Of a DNA stretch of 64,000 nucleotides, positions 31,745 to 43,789 are shown piece after piece (position 1 is the first letter of the stretch; every line of letters begins with the position of its first letter). Source of the stretch: Chelydra serpentina. Lineage: Eukaryota > Chordata > Testudines > Chelydridae. The position numbers and the translations under genes were made by a program. The notes beneath the pieces were generated by a model. That model was given only the letters and a program-made list of their open reading frames with translations, ran no database searches and was not told the origin of the DNA. The stretch lies in assembly GCA_037349315.1 (NCBI GenBank), contig JBAIAC010000010.1:33396001-33460000 (forward strand), read 5' to 3'.

Positions 31745-33800
31745 GAAGAACATAATAATGACCTTACTGGGTCAAACCAATGGTCCATCTAGCCCAGTAT
31801 CCTGTCTTCTGACGCTAGGCAGTGCCCGTTGATTCAGAGGGAATGAACAGAACAGGACAATTTCAAGTGATTCATTCCATCGTCCAGTCCCAGCTTCTGG
31901 CAGTTGGAGGTTTAGGGACACCCAGAGCATGGGGTTACATCCCTAACTATTTTGGCTAATAACCATCAATGGCCCTATCCTCCATGAGCTTACCTCATTC
32001 TTTTTTAGACCCAGTTATTCTTCTGGCCTTCACACCATCCCCTGGCAACGAGTTCCACAGGTTGACTGTGTGTTGTGTGAAGAAGTACTTCCTTTTTTTT
32101 GTTTTATACCTGCTGCCTATTAATTTCATTGGTTGACCCCTAATTCTTGTGTTATGTGAAGGGGTAAACAATACTTTCTTATTCACTTTCTCCACACCAG
32201 TCATGACTTTATAGACCTCTATCAAATCCCCCACCTCCTTAGTCATCTCTTTTCTAAGCTGAACAGTCCCAGTCTTTTTAATCTCTCCAAGTTTGGAAGA
32301 GTTTCTATATCTCTATTCCTTTTTGTTGCCCTTCTGTATACTTTTTCTAATTCAAATACATCTAACAGCTAATTTAGACCCCACCATTTTGTATGTATAT
32401 TTGGAATTATTTTTTCTAGCGCACTTTACTGTGCATTTACCAACACTGAATTTCATCTGTCATTTTGTCACCCAGTCACCCAGGTTAGTGAGATCCCATT
32501 ATAACTCTTCACAGTCAGCTTTGGACTTAAGTAATTGGAATAATTTTGTGTCATCGGCAAATTTTGCCACCTCACTGTTCAGACCCTTATCTAGATCATT
32601 TATGACCATATTGAACAGTACAGGTCCCAGTACAGATTCTTGGGAGACCCCATTATTTACCTCTCTCCATTGTGAAAACTGACCATTTATTCCTGCCCTT
32701 TGCTTCCTGTCTTTTAACTAGTTATTGAGCCATGAAAGGATCTTCCCTCTTAACCCATAACTGCCTAGTTTGCCTAATAGCTGTTGGTGAGGGACCTTAT
32801 CAAAGGCTTTCTGAAAATCCAACTACACAATATTGACTGTATCACTCTTAACACATCACATCCTCAAAGAATACTAAAAGATTGGTATGGAATGAATTCC
32901 CTTTACAAAAGCCCTGTTGACTCTTCCCCAATATATTGTGTTTATGTGTTTGATAATTTTGTTCATTACTATAGTTGGAATGAATTTGGCTGGTATTGAA
33001 GTTAAGCTTATTTCACTGTAATTGCCAGGATCACCTCCAGCCTTCTTAAAAAACCTGCATTACATTAGCTACCTTCCAGTCATCTGGTACAGAGGTTGAT
33101 TTAAACCATAGATTACATACCATAGTTAGTAGTTATGCATTTTTATATTTGTGTTCCTTCAGAACTCTCAGTGCATGCCATCTGGTTTTGTTGACTTATT
33201 ACTGTTTAATTTATGAATTTGTTTGAAAACCTCTTCTATTGACACCTCAATCTGGGTCAGTTCCTCAGATTTCTCACCTAAAATTAATAGCTCAGATGTG
33301 GGTATCTCCCCCACATCCTCTTCAGTGAAGACTGATGCACAGAATTCATTTAGCTTCTCTGCCACAGTCTTGTCTTCCTTGAGTGCTCCTTTGCCATCTC
33401 AATTGTCCAGTGGCCCCACTGATGGTTTGGCAACCTTCCTGCTTTTGATGTACTTAAAAAAAATCGCTGCTATTTTTTATGTCGTTAGGTAGTTGCTCTT
33501 CAATTATATTTTTACACTTGACTTGCCAGAGTTTATGTGCCTTTCTATTTTCCTCAGTAGGATTTGACTTCCAATTTTTTAAGGATGTCTTTTTGCCTCT
33601 AACTGCCTCTTTTACTCTGCTATTTAGCTATGGTGGTATTTTTGTTGGTCCTCTTAATGTTGTTTTTTTTAAGTTGGGGTATTCATATAATTTGAGCCTC
33701 TAGAATGGTGTTTTTAAATAGTCTCCATGCAATTAGCAAGCATTTCATCCTTGTGATTGTTCCTTTTAATTTCTACTTAACTAACTTCCTCATTTGTGTG
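31745..33800 (-). pseudogene. Old CR1 LINE, about 2 kb, reverse transcriptase region
   Basis: The 3' end starts 'agaacataataatgacctta' and 'ctagcccagtatcctgtctt'. Minus-strand translation at 32246-31995 gives [19 protein letters not shown] and [15 protein letters not shown], the C-terminal blocks. At 33365-33168 it gives AEKLNEFCASVFTEEDVGE and KLNSNKSTKPDGMH, the start of the polymerase region. Between them the frame is broken many times. The sequence from 33.4 to 33.8 kb follows the linker between endonuclease and polymerase ('tttaactaacttcctcat' is kept). It is 5'-truncated within or just after the endonuclease. It belongs to the same older subfamily as the copies at 5.4 and 21.0 kb. Confidence 0.82.
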
Positions 33801-36246
33801 TTCTTTGGGGCATTGAGGCCTGGATTGGATAGTACATTGACTCATGACTTGCTATGTCAATTAAGAAGCATATTTTCTTCTCCTTGGTATCTCATTGCCT
33901 AATGACTTGCCTTCTGCTGATATTTCTGTGGCTTTTCTCCCTTCATGTTGATATTTGTCTTGAGAGGGAAGATCTTTTGGGAGAAATCCTGACCCTAATG
34001 AAGTTAATGGCAAAACTCCTATTGGGGTCCCAATGGGACCAGGAGTACACCTTTGGGTATTCAATAGAAAAAACAACAACAATGGTGTCCAGGATAATGA
34101 GGTAAGAGATCCTCAAAACCATGTGTGGAGAGATCTCCTAGAAAAAAGAATAACTTGTATGTGAATGCCAGAAAAGAGGGTATCATCATAACCAGACACT
34201 GTTCCAAACTGGGTGATTATAAATAAGAATAGCTATAAAAATAGTTAAAGGTGTAGCATGCTACAAAACCTCAGTAAATATGTTTACTTTTCCTCAAAAA
34301 TTTAAAGGATTTAGTTAAGATAGAAGTTTCAGCTTAACGGGAACACATTAGAGGGGGCATGCTGCTCTAGCAAGATTCTTATTTTCTTGCTAGATATAAG
34401 AATAATCTTAGGAAGCTCTGTGTGGTTACATTAGGTAAGTGATGGCAAACGTTAAGTGGTTGATAATTTCTGTATTATTTACCTATCAACAGTCAACAGG
34501 AGTCGAATGTCACTCAGTACCTGACAGGAGTTCTTTAGAGTTCTTTTGCATTGTGTTTTCCTTTCACCCAGTTGAAAACACTTAGACCAGCCAGAGCTTT
34601 TGAAAATCTATAAAACTCTTTTAGCTATTGTTTACATTGTGACAAATTCTGCCTTGGCTTATCAGCTTGCACTGATTTCAGTGGGAGCTGTGTGTGTATC
34701 AACAATGATAGAATTTGACCCAACTGATTTTTTTTTTCAGGAGGTGACGTGACTAAAGCGTCAAATTTACTTTAACACCAGAAACGTATTAAAAATGCAC
34801 TACATGATATGTAAAAAACTGCCCCTTGAGGAAAATTATGTATTTGAAGTAACGCCCCCCTGCTTACACACACTATATGGAGAGAGCAAAACAGCAAATG
34901 GATCAGCAGAAGGGTTAACATGAAATGCTCTCGGGCAGGAAAGCAGTGGAAGTATTTGCATAGAATAGCATCTGGAGCCTATGTGTACTCGAATACTTCC
35001 AGAGGGAAAGCAGTTTTCCACATTCATTACAGCCTAGTAAGGAAGAAGAGAAAAGGAACAAGGGAGGATAGAAAAGGAACAGGGGACTCCTTTTGTATCT
35101 GTGCCCAATATGGTTTCTTTTGATTTTTCATTCTCCATAGTCAAGGGCTCCCCATGGGTTCTCATCTGTTACCCAGGCATTGCCATACCTGCCTCCCTGT
35201 GTGAAAGTGGCTCAGCTGCCGGCTCCGGATGAGGCTAACAGATCACATCTATCTCCCTGGCATCCACTGAGCGCACAGGGTTCCAAGGATCAAGCCCTGG
35301 ACAAGAACACAAAAGCAGGTCTGTATAGAAGCAGCCAACCTTCTATATTGTCCATTGCTCATTTTGCGGACACTGGAGGTCAAAACTATCCAGCAGTCCT
35401 GCTTTCACTGTGTGTGTGTGAGAGAGAGAGAGAGATAGAGAGAGATTACAAGTACAATATTGTTTTACTCTATTATTTTAATTAATTATTAAAACAATGA
35501 CTGTTCAAAAGCACCGTGCAAAAATGCAGAATGTATATACCCCTGTTAAATCTAAAATACAGCTACTGTGAACAAAAAAAGGCTGAAATAATGTGCATTC
35601 ACATATAAATAGATGATAACAACTGCCTGTTCTGACCTTGCATGTGTAAAGGGGAGAGGGAAGTAATATAGTAAATAAGTAAATAGAAATGCCTGCTTAG
35701 AGAGGGTAGGTCTGTTGTGCAGTGGTAGGAGCAGGGAAAAGTAATGTTGAGCAATAAGAAAAAAGCCCATTGAAATAACGGAAACACGCTCATTAATAAC
35801 AAGGGAAAGGGAGTGCATCTTTGAAAAAATGGTTTGAGCAAGGGAGAGGGTGTGTGTAATTTACAAAACAAAACAGTTTTAAAAATCATGATCAGCTAGA
35901 AGCAAATATTCTTAGCATATATTTGTAGATTAAAATGATAATTCAATTTTTAGATTCCTCCCAGCATATTTTCCTTTTTGGAAAGTACTCAGTAAAATTA
36001 AGACTTTTCTGTGAATAGTCAAGTTCATCAATAATTAAGAAGTAATTCATTTGCACTTGATCCAAGAATGTCACACATTTTATAAATATTGACTAATTAT
36101 CTGATGGGGTGAAATCGTCCTGTTAAAAATAGAGAACACCCTGGCCTTTCGGGTTTGAACTGACTCTGTTAGCTGTTCATGGACACCAGGAATTTTCATT
36201 TTAGCTTTGTGGTTTGTTCCTGGATTCTCTCTGTGTGACATTTGAT
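33801..36246. other. No gene seen; palindromic relic and (GA)n
   Basis: Bases 33980-34050 contain a decayed palindromic relic ('cctgaccctaatgaag..gggtcccaatgggaccagg'). A second possible one is at 34640-34720. TG/GA dinucleotides fill 35410-35446. An acceptor-like 'tgattttttttttcag' ends at 34740, but only a few codons are open after it. Confidence 0.4.
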
Positions 36247-36249
36247 TTT

Positions 36250-36297
<48 letters not shown>

Positions 36298-36300
36298 TCC
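36247..36300. repeat. (TTTC)n microsatellite
   Basis: About 13 uninterrupted units. Confidence 0.95.
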
Positions 36301-36484
36301 TTGGCTGATTTCAGAGGCTTTCTTTTGTGCAGCTGAATGATTCTTTAAAATAATCTATTATACTGAATTAGCAAAAATGTATTAGTCTAGTCACAGGAGA
36401 GGTCAGGTTTGATTTCTATGCCTGGTATACTTTTTAATATTGTGACCTCTGATAACACCATATTTACTTCAGTGCGTACTGGAT

Positions 36485-36487
36485 TTT

Positions 36488-36540
<53 letters not shown>
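36485..36540. repeat. (TTTC)n microsatellite, second array
   Basis: About 13 units only 185 bases after the first array. The F/L/S-repeat reading frame across it is an artefact. Confidence 0.95.
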
Positions 36541-36999
36541 ATTTGTCCTCACTTTTCTGTTTCCTTTTTTGCTTACTCTCTTCCACCCCATCTTTTCTCG
36601 CTCTCAGCAACCCCTCCTTTTCCTTCTCTTCCCACTCACTCTTTAGAGCTTTTCAGTCTCTGAAAATGGACCACTGAAGAAAGATTTGCTGTCCCATTCG
36701 TTCCGCACTGCCCCCATAAAAAGCAAATATTTTCAGGTTGACTGAAAGTTTAACTTTGTTATTTTTTTTATTTTTAAAGAAAATCCAGCGTGACATGGCA
36801 CGCGTTGGTGCCCTTGCCACTTAACAAATTACTTGTTTTTTTGACCTAAGTTAAATGCTGTGCAAATTTCCCTTGTCCACGTTTTCATTGTGTGCAGACT
36901 TCCCTGATAAAGAATAAAGAGCTAACTTGTTGGGACTTTGTAAGCCAAACTTCAGCAGTTTACGACAGATTTTTTTTATCCCATATCTTTCAAGACAAA
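36541..36999. other. No gene recognised
   Basis: C/T-rich to about 36660, then AT-rich. Nothing supported. Confidence 0.35.
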
Positions 37000-37087
37000 G
37001 GGCCAGATCCTCAGCTAATGAAAACTGGCATTGCTGCATTGACTTTAGATGAGTTATGTCAATTTGCACCAGCTGAGGATCGGGGGC
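37000..37087. repeat. Palindromic MITE relic
   Basis: GGGCCAGATCCTCAGCT at the left and AGCTGAGGATC with a decayed GC-rich end at the right form a foldback of about 88 bp around 'gcattgacttta'. The family recurs at 14.6, 54.7 and 58.8 kb with related arms. Confidence 0.6.
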
Positions 37088-38549
37088 AATGTGTTCAGGC
37101 ACTGCTGTAGGTATAGTAACTCCTAAGGCCGAGATATTAATATCGTGATTTCAGAACCGAAAGTGCCCATTAATTCCTCTCCATTAGGTAAGATGGCATG
37201 TAGCAACTATATCGTGCATTCTGACACACTACCAAAATCCAGAGGATGTACACAACTACCCTTGAAAATCTCACATCTTTTTATGTTTCCAAGGATAACA
37301 TCTGCCCCTTCATTTATCCTATATTTTTACAAAGTCACTTACCTGCAATCAGCTTAGGGTTGAATCTAATGAAGCTGTCCCTACAGATTGACATGAGGAT
37401 CATGTTGTGATTCCTTCTCTTTCTTCATTGTGGATGCAACTTCTAAAGAGGGCCTGTTAAAATACCAGCCACACACTGCATGCATGGGAGATTATTGTTC
37501 AGTGTTTCTTTTTAAGGACATAAACTCTATTGAAGACCTGGAGAAGCATAGAACTCCCTTCATTTTTGTAACTCTTACCTTACAAAACAATAACTTCCTT
37601 TAATTTATATACTTATGCCATTCGTCCACTAGGTCCTAAATATTGAACTGGTCATGCATGGGATTGCCCCTTTCAGTGGACCCCTTTTTATTTTCTCTAA
37701 CGTGCCATTTAATTTTCAAAAGAGAGAAATATTGTATAGTTATAAATCTCTCCTCTTTCTTTACCAGGCCCATCGTCCATCTCATTTTATATGAAGTTCT
37801 ACCTCTCAGAAGTGATTTAAAGTTGGGGAGGGTCAGCCTGCCACACATTTCCTGGCAGGTGGTCCAACATGGAAAGCTAAAGCCGAGCAGACCCAAGGTG
37901 AGTTAAAGTCGCTTTCTGTAACATAACTGTTGTGTTTCATTGTTTTCCTTTTCTAGGCTTCTATGACAGCCTTCCTGCATGACAGATTGCAGTCCTAACA
38001 ATGAACCCTTTGTGTCCTCACACCACTCGGTAAATCTCAGTTTACACCAAATCCCACCCCTCCAACAACCTTTTTCTGAAAGGAAGGTAAAAGATAAATA
38101 CATGACATATATAAAATGTATTTGTTCCTTGATGATGAAATGGCCTTCTTTAAGTAGGAATGCCTGGGACAATGAAACGACTTTGTGTATCGACTACAGC
38201 TGGGATCATACCCTGAAAACGTTACTGTGAGCATTCACAAGAATTTAAAAATGATCTTGCTTTTGGCCTTGCTGTTCCACCCTTGTTTAATTCACTTCCT
38301 GCAAACATATGAGTGGTCAGGTTTCAATTGCACAAGGTTTGCAGAAACTGAACTTGAAGCTCGCATGCTTGAGTAGTCACACCAGAAATGGCATATTTTA
38401 TTTAAAATGGGACACTGCTTATTGACTCAGAGGGCGGACAGGGCTTCCCAAAGCCCCCTTCCAGAGCTCAGGCACAGAGGCAATTAAATCAGCCACACAA
38501 GGTATAACTGCACCCTTCAGAATTCACACAGTTGTTTTGTGCGAATGTT
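37088..38549. other. No supported gene
   Basis: A GTGAGT donor-like site at 37899 and a 'ttgttttccttttctag' acceptor-like site ending near 37957 bracket only about 59 bases. They would join two short open stretches. This is discussed among the rejected observations. No repeat was recognised. Confidence 0.35.
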
Positions 38550-38730
38550 ATAGAATCATGGAATATCAGGGTTGGAAGGGACCTTAGGAGGTCATCTAGT
38601 CCAACCCCCTGCTCAAAGCAGGACCAATCCCCAATTTTTGGCCCAGATCCCTAAATGGCCCCCTCAAAGATTGAACTCACAACCCTGGGTTTAGCAGGCC
38701 AATGCTCAAACCACTGAGCTATTCCTCCCC
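38550..38730 (-). mobile_element. Turtle tRNA-derived SINE with CR1-like tail
   Basis: On the minus strand the head carries a pol III A box (TAGCTCAGTGG, 38711-38721) and a B box (GAGTTCAATCT, 38668-38678), the tRNA-derived promoter. The body reads 'gggggccatttagggatctg'. The 3' half 'ggttggactagatgacctcc' and 'ttccaaccctgatattccat' is a CR1 3' end, ending in 'gattcta'. SINEs of this type are typical of turtles and are mobilised by CR1 enzymes through the shared tail. The copy looks nearly full length. Confidence 0.9.
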
Positions 38731-39985
38731 CCACCCCCAATGGAAGAAATTACATTTAAACTTTATACCCAGTCAGAAAAGCAGAGGCCTTCCCCCCACC
38801 CCAGCCCCAGAATCATGTCTTGGCCAAATTCTATATGGCTCTGTTGAGACTTACAATTTTCTAAATTTTCCTAATCTCCCCTTACATTTCTGCCTCCCCA
38901 TGAGAGAGTCAAAGCTCCAGTCAACTCCTTAGTCTGAGTTTAAGAGATACATTCATTCATTCAGATAATGGAAACAATACTGTTTGACTTATGTGACCAA
39001 TCACAACTAACCAACAGTGACTGATTTTTAAATACCGAGAACTGAATACTTGCTGCCAATTGTTTGTGATCAAGTCCAGAGAGTAGAAAAAAAAGTAACT
39101 TAGTATTTTTGACTTATGGATAAATTCAAGGAAATCATGATCTAGTCGTGCACATATCTTGATTTATATTTGCTTTTATGTGTTCATTCAGCTCTAGAAC
39201 TGACTGACTAGAATGGTGGAATACTTCAGACGTTTTTCTTCAGGGAATTAAGGTATCAAAAAAACACTAGAGAGAGAAGAAGAGGGGAAAGTCTTTTAGA
39301 ACTAAAAATCTGAGCTAATAATAAAGTCTGGAAGCCTGTTCCTCTCACATGTGGTGGTAAATGTTACTGCAATATGGGCTGTTCTTTGTCCTATCCCATT
39401 CATTGCCATCATCAGAAAAAAATCAGAGCTTTATGGACCACTATGTTAATTTGAGCTTAGCTGAATTACACAAGAGCAAATTTTTCTGTGTTGACAAGAC
39501 AGTCACTGAAGCAAGTTTAATTAATACAGCTGGAAAAATCAACATAAGCACTTTTGCTGATAGACCTTTCTGTACCTTTAGAGATAGTGAGCAGATTCAG
39601 AAGTAAGTCAGTGGAGTCTAAGGTGGAAAATATGTATACCTTCTCCTGGTCTCCACATCTTGTAAATTACACTTACTTAATTTCCTTAGGCTCTTCTAAA
39701 GTCACTAGGTTATATTCAGAAAGTATACAAAAGGTGCAATTATGGACACTAAGATGGTATAATTTGCAATTTGAGGGAGCCAGAAAAAAAGGTTCTATAA
39801 ACCTTTTCATGAATATGGTCCAGCATGTCTAGGTCAGGGCAGAGACTTACATTTGGGTCCACATGAGAACTTTACACTGCTACTACTTATGCCAAAGGTG
39901 TTCATATAGGGCCAAGTGGAGAAACTGAAAATTTCTAGTAAGAGTTGAAGTTCATCAAGGCTTGGCACTAAGGCCTGTCGAGTTC
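38731..39985. other. No gene recognised
   Basis: Nothing supported; the frames near 39361-39832 lack domains and splice patterns. Confidence 0.35.
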
Positions 39986-39987
39986 AT

Positions 39988-40882
39988 TTAGGTGCTTGAT
40001 GCACTCACAGAAAACATCCAGAGAGTGGTACTCTGGGGAATGCTTTTTGCAGATGATGTAGTGCTTGTGGGGGGAGAACAAAGAGAAAAGAGAAGAAGAT
40101 TTAGAGAGCTTGAAGTGCATACTCGAAAGAAATGGCATGGACACCAGCATTAATAAAACAATGTATAAGGGCTGTAGATTAAATCATAGAATCATAGAAT
40201 CTCAGGGTTGGAAGGGACCTCAGGAGGTCAAATGATACCTTACAGGAAGACAAGACTGTAAGTCGGGGGTGGGGGGGAAGCCACTACCAAATGTACAGAA
40301 ATTTGAGTACGTAGGTTCAATAGTACAGAATAATGGTGAACTCAGTGATGAACTTATAAGCAGAACAGCAAAAGCATGGACTAAATGGAGAGAAGTGAGC
40401 AGAGTGATCTGTGATAGGAAAATTCCTTATGAAATAGAAAAGTAAGATCTACAAGATGGTAATTAGGCCTGCACTTTTGTATGGCTCTGAATGCTGGGCA
40501 CTGTGGAAGAGACTGGAGCAGATCATGAATATAGTGGAAATGAAAATGTTAAGCTGGACTCTTGGGATGGCCCATGTTCAGAATGAATGAAATAGGGGAA
40601 AAGAGAAGGTGGTGCCAATCATAGAAAAGCTGAGGGAATCTAGGCTTAGATGGTTTGGGTGAAAAGAAGATTGGAAGAATGTATAAAAAAGAGAGTGTTC
40701 AACTTAGAAGCGGAGTGTTAGAGAAGGGTCAAAAGACCCAATGCTAGCTGGATGGTTATCATACAAAAAAGCTTTGATTAGCTGTGGCGTTTCAGAGGAA
40801 CTGCTTCAAGACAGACTGGAATGGAAAAGAAGGACTGGAAGAGCTGACCCCATATAGATGAGACTAAGGCTAGAAGAAGAGG
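39988..40882 (+). pseudogene. RTE-type LINE fragment, end of reverse transcriptase
   Basis: Conceptual translation of the + strand across several frames gives an ordered set of RTE-clade blocks: LDALTENIQ, MLFADDVVLVG (catalytic FADD at 40046-40057), YVGSIVQNNGELSDELISR, TAKAWTKWREVSRVICDRKI, RPALLYGSECWALWK, EMKMLSWTLGMAH, IIEKLRESRLRWFG, and the C-terminal SEELLQDRLEWKRRT with GRADPI just before a stop near 40858. Stops and frameshifts break it, and a 48-bp CR1 tail interrupts it at 40183-40230. The 5' half (endonuclease and first polymerase motifs) is missing. The GATA repeat just after it may be the element's own simple-repeat tail. Confidence 0.82.
40183..40230 (-). repeat. 48-bp CR1 3' tail inside the RTE fragment
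   Basis: The sequence 'atcatagaatcatagaat' followed by 'ctcagggttggaagggacct' and 'caggaggtca' is identical to the corresponding 3' end of the young CR1 at 21.9 kb. Only the last 48 bases of the element are present. The RTE-type coding order continues on both sides. Short flanking similarity (AAATCAT left, AAATGAT right) may be a degenerate duplication or microhomology. Confidence 0.8.
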
Positions 40883-40904
40883 TAGATAGATAGATAGATA
40901 GATC
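40883..40904. repeat. (TAGA)n microsatellite
   Basis: About five units directly after the RTE 3' end. RTE elements often finish in short tandem repeats, so it may belong to the element. Confidence 0.85.
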
Positions 40905-41835
40905 CAATCCTATGCTATTCAAATTCAGCGGGAGATTTACTTTGATTTCAAATATATGAAGAGTCAGTATTGTCAAACTGTCGCTATTCAAGGGTTGTTG
41001 TTGAGGGGATTCATTTTACACTCCTATTTTGTGCACTTTGTGCTCTCCGGTCTCTCTGGTCTTCTCTCTTCCTATCCCTCACTTCTGTGTTTCTTATAGG
41101 AAAAAAACACTGTTAAAACAGAGATGGCATTGGTCTGAGTCACCCAGTGTGAGGATGCAACGTACATACCCAGAAGTAGTCAGATAACTAGGCTTATCAC
41201 AGTCAGCACCACTGCCATTGCGCTGGGAGAGGAGACGATAAAAGTGAGTCCAGAACAAAGACCTTGCTTTCCTGGTCTGTTGCACAATTAATGGAGAAAA
41301 AGAGTGGCAGTTGGGCTACATGCTCAGGAAAAATGGATAATTCACCTCCCAAAACATGGGCTGATATGCTGGCCCCGAAGCAGCATAAGACTCTTACAAA
41401 GAAACTAACATATGACAAACATACTTCAGTACCACTGTGAGTCTGAATGGCTGGTTCAAGACAAGTGGCCCAAACCCAAATATACAGCAAGTCATTTGAC
41501 TGCAAGGCTGTAAGCAAAAAGAAGAGTTCACATGTGGCTTCATGCTTCTGTTAAATCTGGTGGACAGTAATACAGACATGAAATTATTTACTGCCTACAC
41601 AACACTTGACAATGGTTAGGCAGCTGGTATACTGTGACTGCTGCTTGTTATGCTAATCATAATAGTCTCAATGCTACTTGTGCTGCTCCCTCATTTGTTT
41701 ATTGTACCCACCTGTTTTCTCTCATCACATACTAAGATTATAAGACATTTGGGACTCCATATGTGTGTGTGTGCAATGTTAGCACAATGGGTCCAGGATT
41801 GGGATTTTTAGTTCAATACATAAAAATAAATAAAT
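40905..41835. other. No gene recognised
   Basis: Nothing supported. A minus-strand frame of 104 codons at 41203-41517 has no known domain. Confidence 0.35.
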
Positions 41836-42030
41836 GGAGATATGCCAATCTCCTGGAATGACCTTGAAAGGTCATTGAGTCCAGTCCCCTGCCTTCACTA
41901 GCAGGACCAAGTCCTATCCCCTGACAGATTTTTTGCCCCAGATCCTTAAGTGGCCCCCTTAAGGATTGAACTCACAACCCTGGGTTTAGCAGGCCAATGC
42001 TCAAACCACTGAGCTATCCCTCCTCCCCAA
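41836..42030 (-). mobile_element. Turtle tRNA-derived SINE
   Basis: On the minus strand: A box TAGCTCAGTGG (42006-42016), B box GAGTTCAATCC (41963-41973), body 'gggggccacttaaggatctg' and 'aggacttggtcctgctagtg', and a 3' tail 'ccaggagattggcatatctc'. The tail differs from the copy at 38.6 kb, so it is a different subfamily. Promoter boxes are intact. An A/T-rich stretch (41819-41835 on the + strand) adjoins the tail. Confidence 0.92.
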
Positions 42031-43782
42031 TACATAATAATCAGGAATAACATTTATAGATTAATCTGATCCCCATTGGGCAGCTCTTTCGCACACTGAC
42101 TTTCAAAGGCTATTGCGCCATTTTGCAGAGCTTTGCACATGAGGAAGATGTGTGTGACCAAAAGGAAGCTGAGTCACACTAAGTGCACACATCATCCCAA
42201 ATGTGTGAGTCAGTGGTCAAGCAGCGATTTATACGTCAGTCACCAGACAGTAAATGTTCCAGGCTGTTGGCTCTGCACCACCCAGATCCTCCAGAGAAAA
42301 TGTTCTCGAGAAACATGCAGCACAACACAAGATAAAGGTAGAAAAGGACCACATTGTGCTGCTGCACTAATTTGGAGTGTGACTTATTCCCCTTCCCACC
42401 CGCAAGTGATTAGGCCCTCGTTGTGTCAATCAGTGATAACAATGGTGACACATGATGGCTATATACTGGTTTTCAGATAATGTATTTTAAGGGGTTACAG
42501 CTGGTTGGAAAATGTCAATAAACAACAGAAACAAAATGTAATTTGTTTTTTTTTTCTTCCATTTTCCAGCCAGCTCTAGCCATGTTGCACTACATAGTCC
42601 AAACAAATGCATGGAAATATTCTCAGAAGTTTGCATTACTCCTTGGTGCAGGGAAATCCATGTCCTCTATTGCATATGCAACATATCATCAAAAAAGAAA
42701 AAGATCTCCACCAAAAGAATGAGGGTTGAGGTAACAGACCACCCAGACACCAACTACTAGAGTGGACAACGTAGAAGACCAGGGGTAACTGGGACCTGAT
42801 GTGAGGAGCAATCATGAAACCTGGTTCATTTCTCACTGTCTTTCCCCCTTGTTGATGTTCCCTTTCTCTGCAAATTAACATGCATTAACACTCACAGTCT
42901 GTTCTGTTAACAGGGTGGGAACAGAAGCAGTAGAAGAGCTGACTAAGTACGTGAACCGAGTTCAGACATAGCTGAATAATTTCAAGTCTGATTTGCAAGA
43001 TGCAGCATTCTGAGAAGAGTTTGAGCAGGACTAGAGGGCAACCAAAGAAGAGACTGCCTCAGAACAATCTATCCCACTGGAAAATGCTTTGAGAGATCAG
43101 TTCTCTCTCTCTTGGTTGTTGTGCTATGATCACTACCATGATATCTATTATTAAAATGGGCACAAGGTGATCTCTGTATCTGCATCTTCTGCCCCCATTC
43201 TGAAGGGAGTGGTGTTGTTGTTTATTTCAGTTAGCTAGTTTAATAGACCATTTTGATGGGGTTGTTAGAGGAAGGCTAGGACAAACTAAAAACAAAAAGG
43301 CCAATTCATTATATTTTCATTAGAGCTGTGAGAGCTTCAACAGTTCTGCTCTGAGGTTTCCTGTACCTTCATGTGCCATGACATTTAATTTTGTGTTCTA
43401 AACTAGCTTACTTTCTGAGAAACATAGTACTGGGGCATCCTCGCCTAGCACCAGCTTTTATTGTTCACTGTGGCACTTCTAGAATCCACAGAGAGCATCT
43501 TTCCTGGACGTTGGGTAGGACCCTTTACTCTTAGAAATGTTGCCACGACCACCAGTGCTCATAACTCAGTTTTTTGTCTTGTCTGAAGGATGTCACCTAT
43601 ATCATCAAATAGTCCTTAACCAGGTGAGGGTATTAGTTCAGTACTAATTCAGAGAGAAGAGCAACACCTATCAAATCACCAGCTTCACTTCCTGCTGCAC
43701 CCTGCTGAAAACGTGTTGTGAAAAGTGACACCATCTCAGCACAAGGGGGTGTGCCTGCAGTATAATGCTAGAAAAGACTTGT
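42031..43782. other. No gene recognised
   Basis: Nothing supported; the 115-codon frame at 42133-42480 (+) has no recognisable domain or splice borders. Confidence 0.35.
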
Positions 43783-43789
43783 ACTTAGG

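Noticed and set aside
36409..36663. Frame with FFLSFFLSFFLSFF repeats, like a membrane protein.
   Set aside because: It is a translated (TTTC)n microsatellite.
37808..37997. Possible two-exon gene end with a 59-base intron (GTGAGT at 37899, TTTTCTAG before 37958).
   Set aside because: Such an intron is shorter than usual in vertebrates. The two open pieces (about 29 and 13 codons) are not recognised, and nothing upstream supports a gene.
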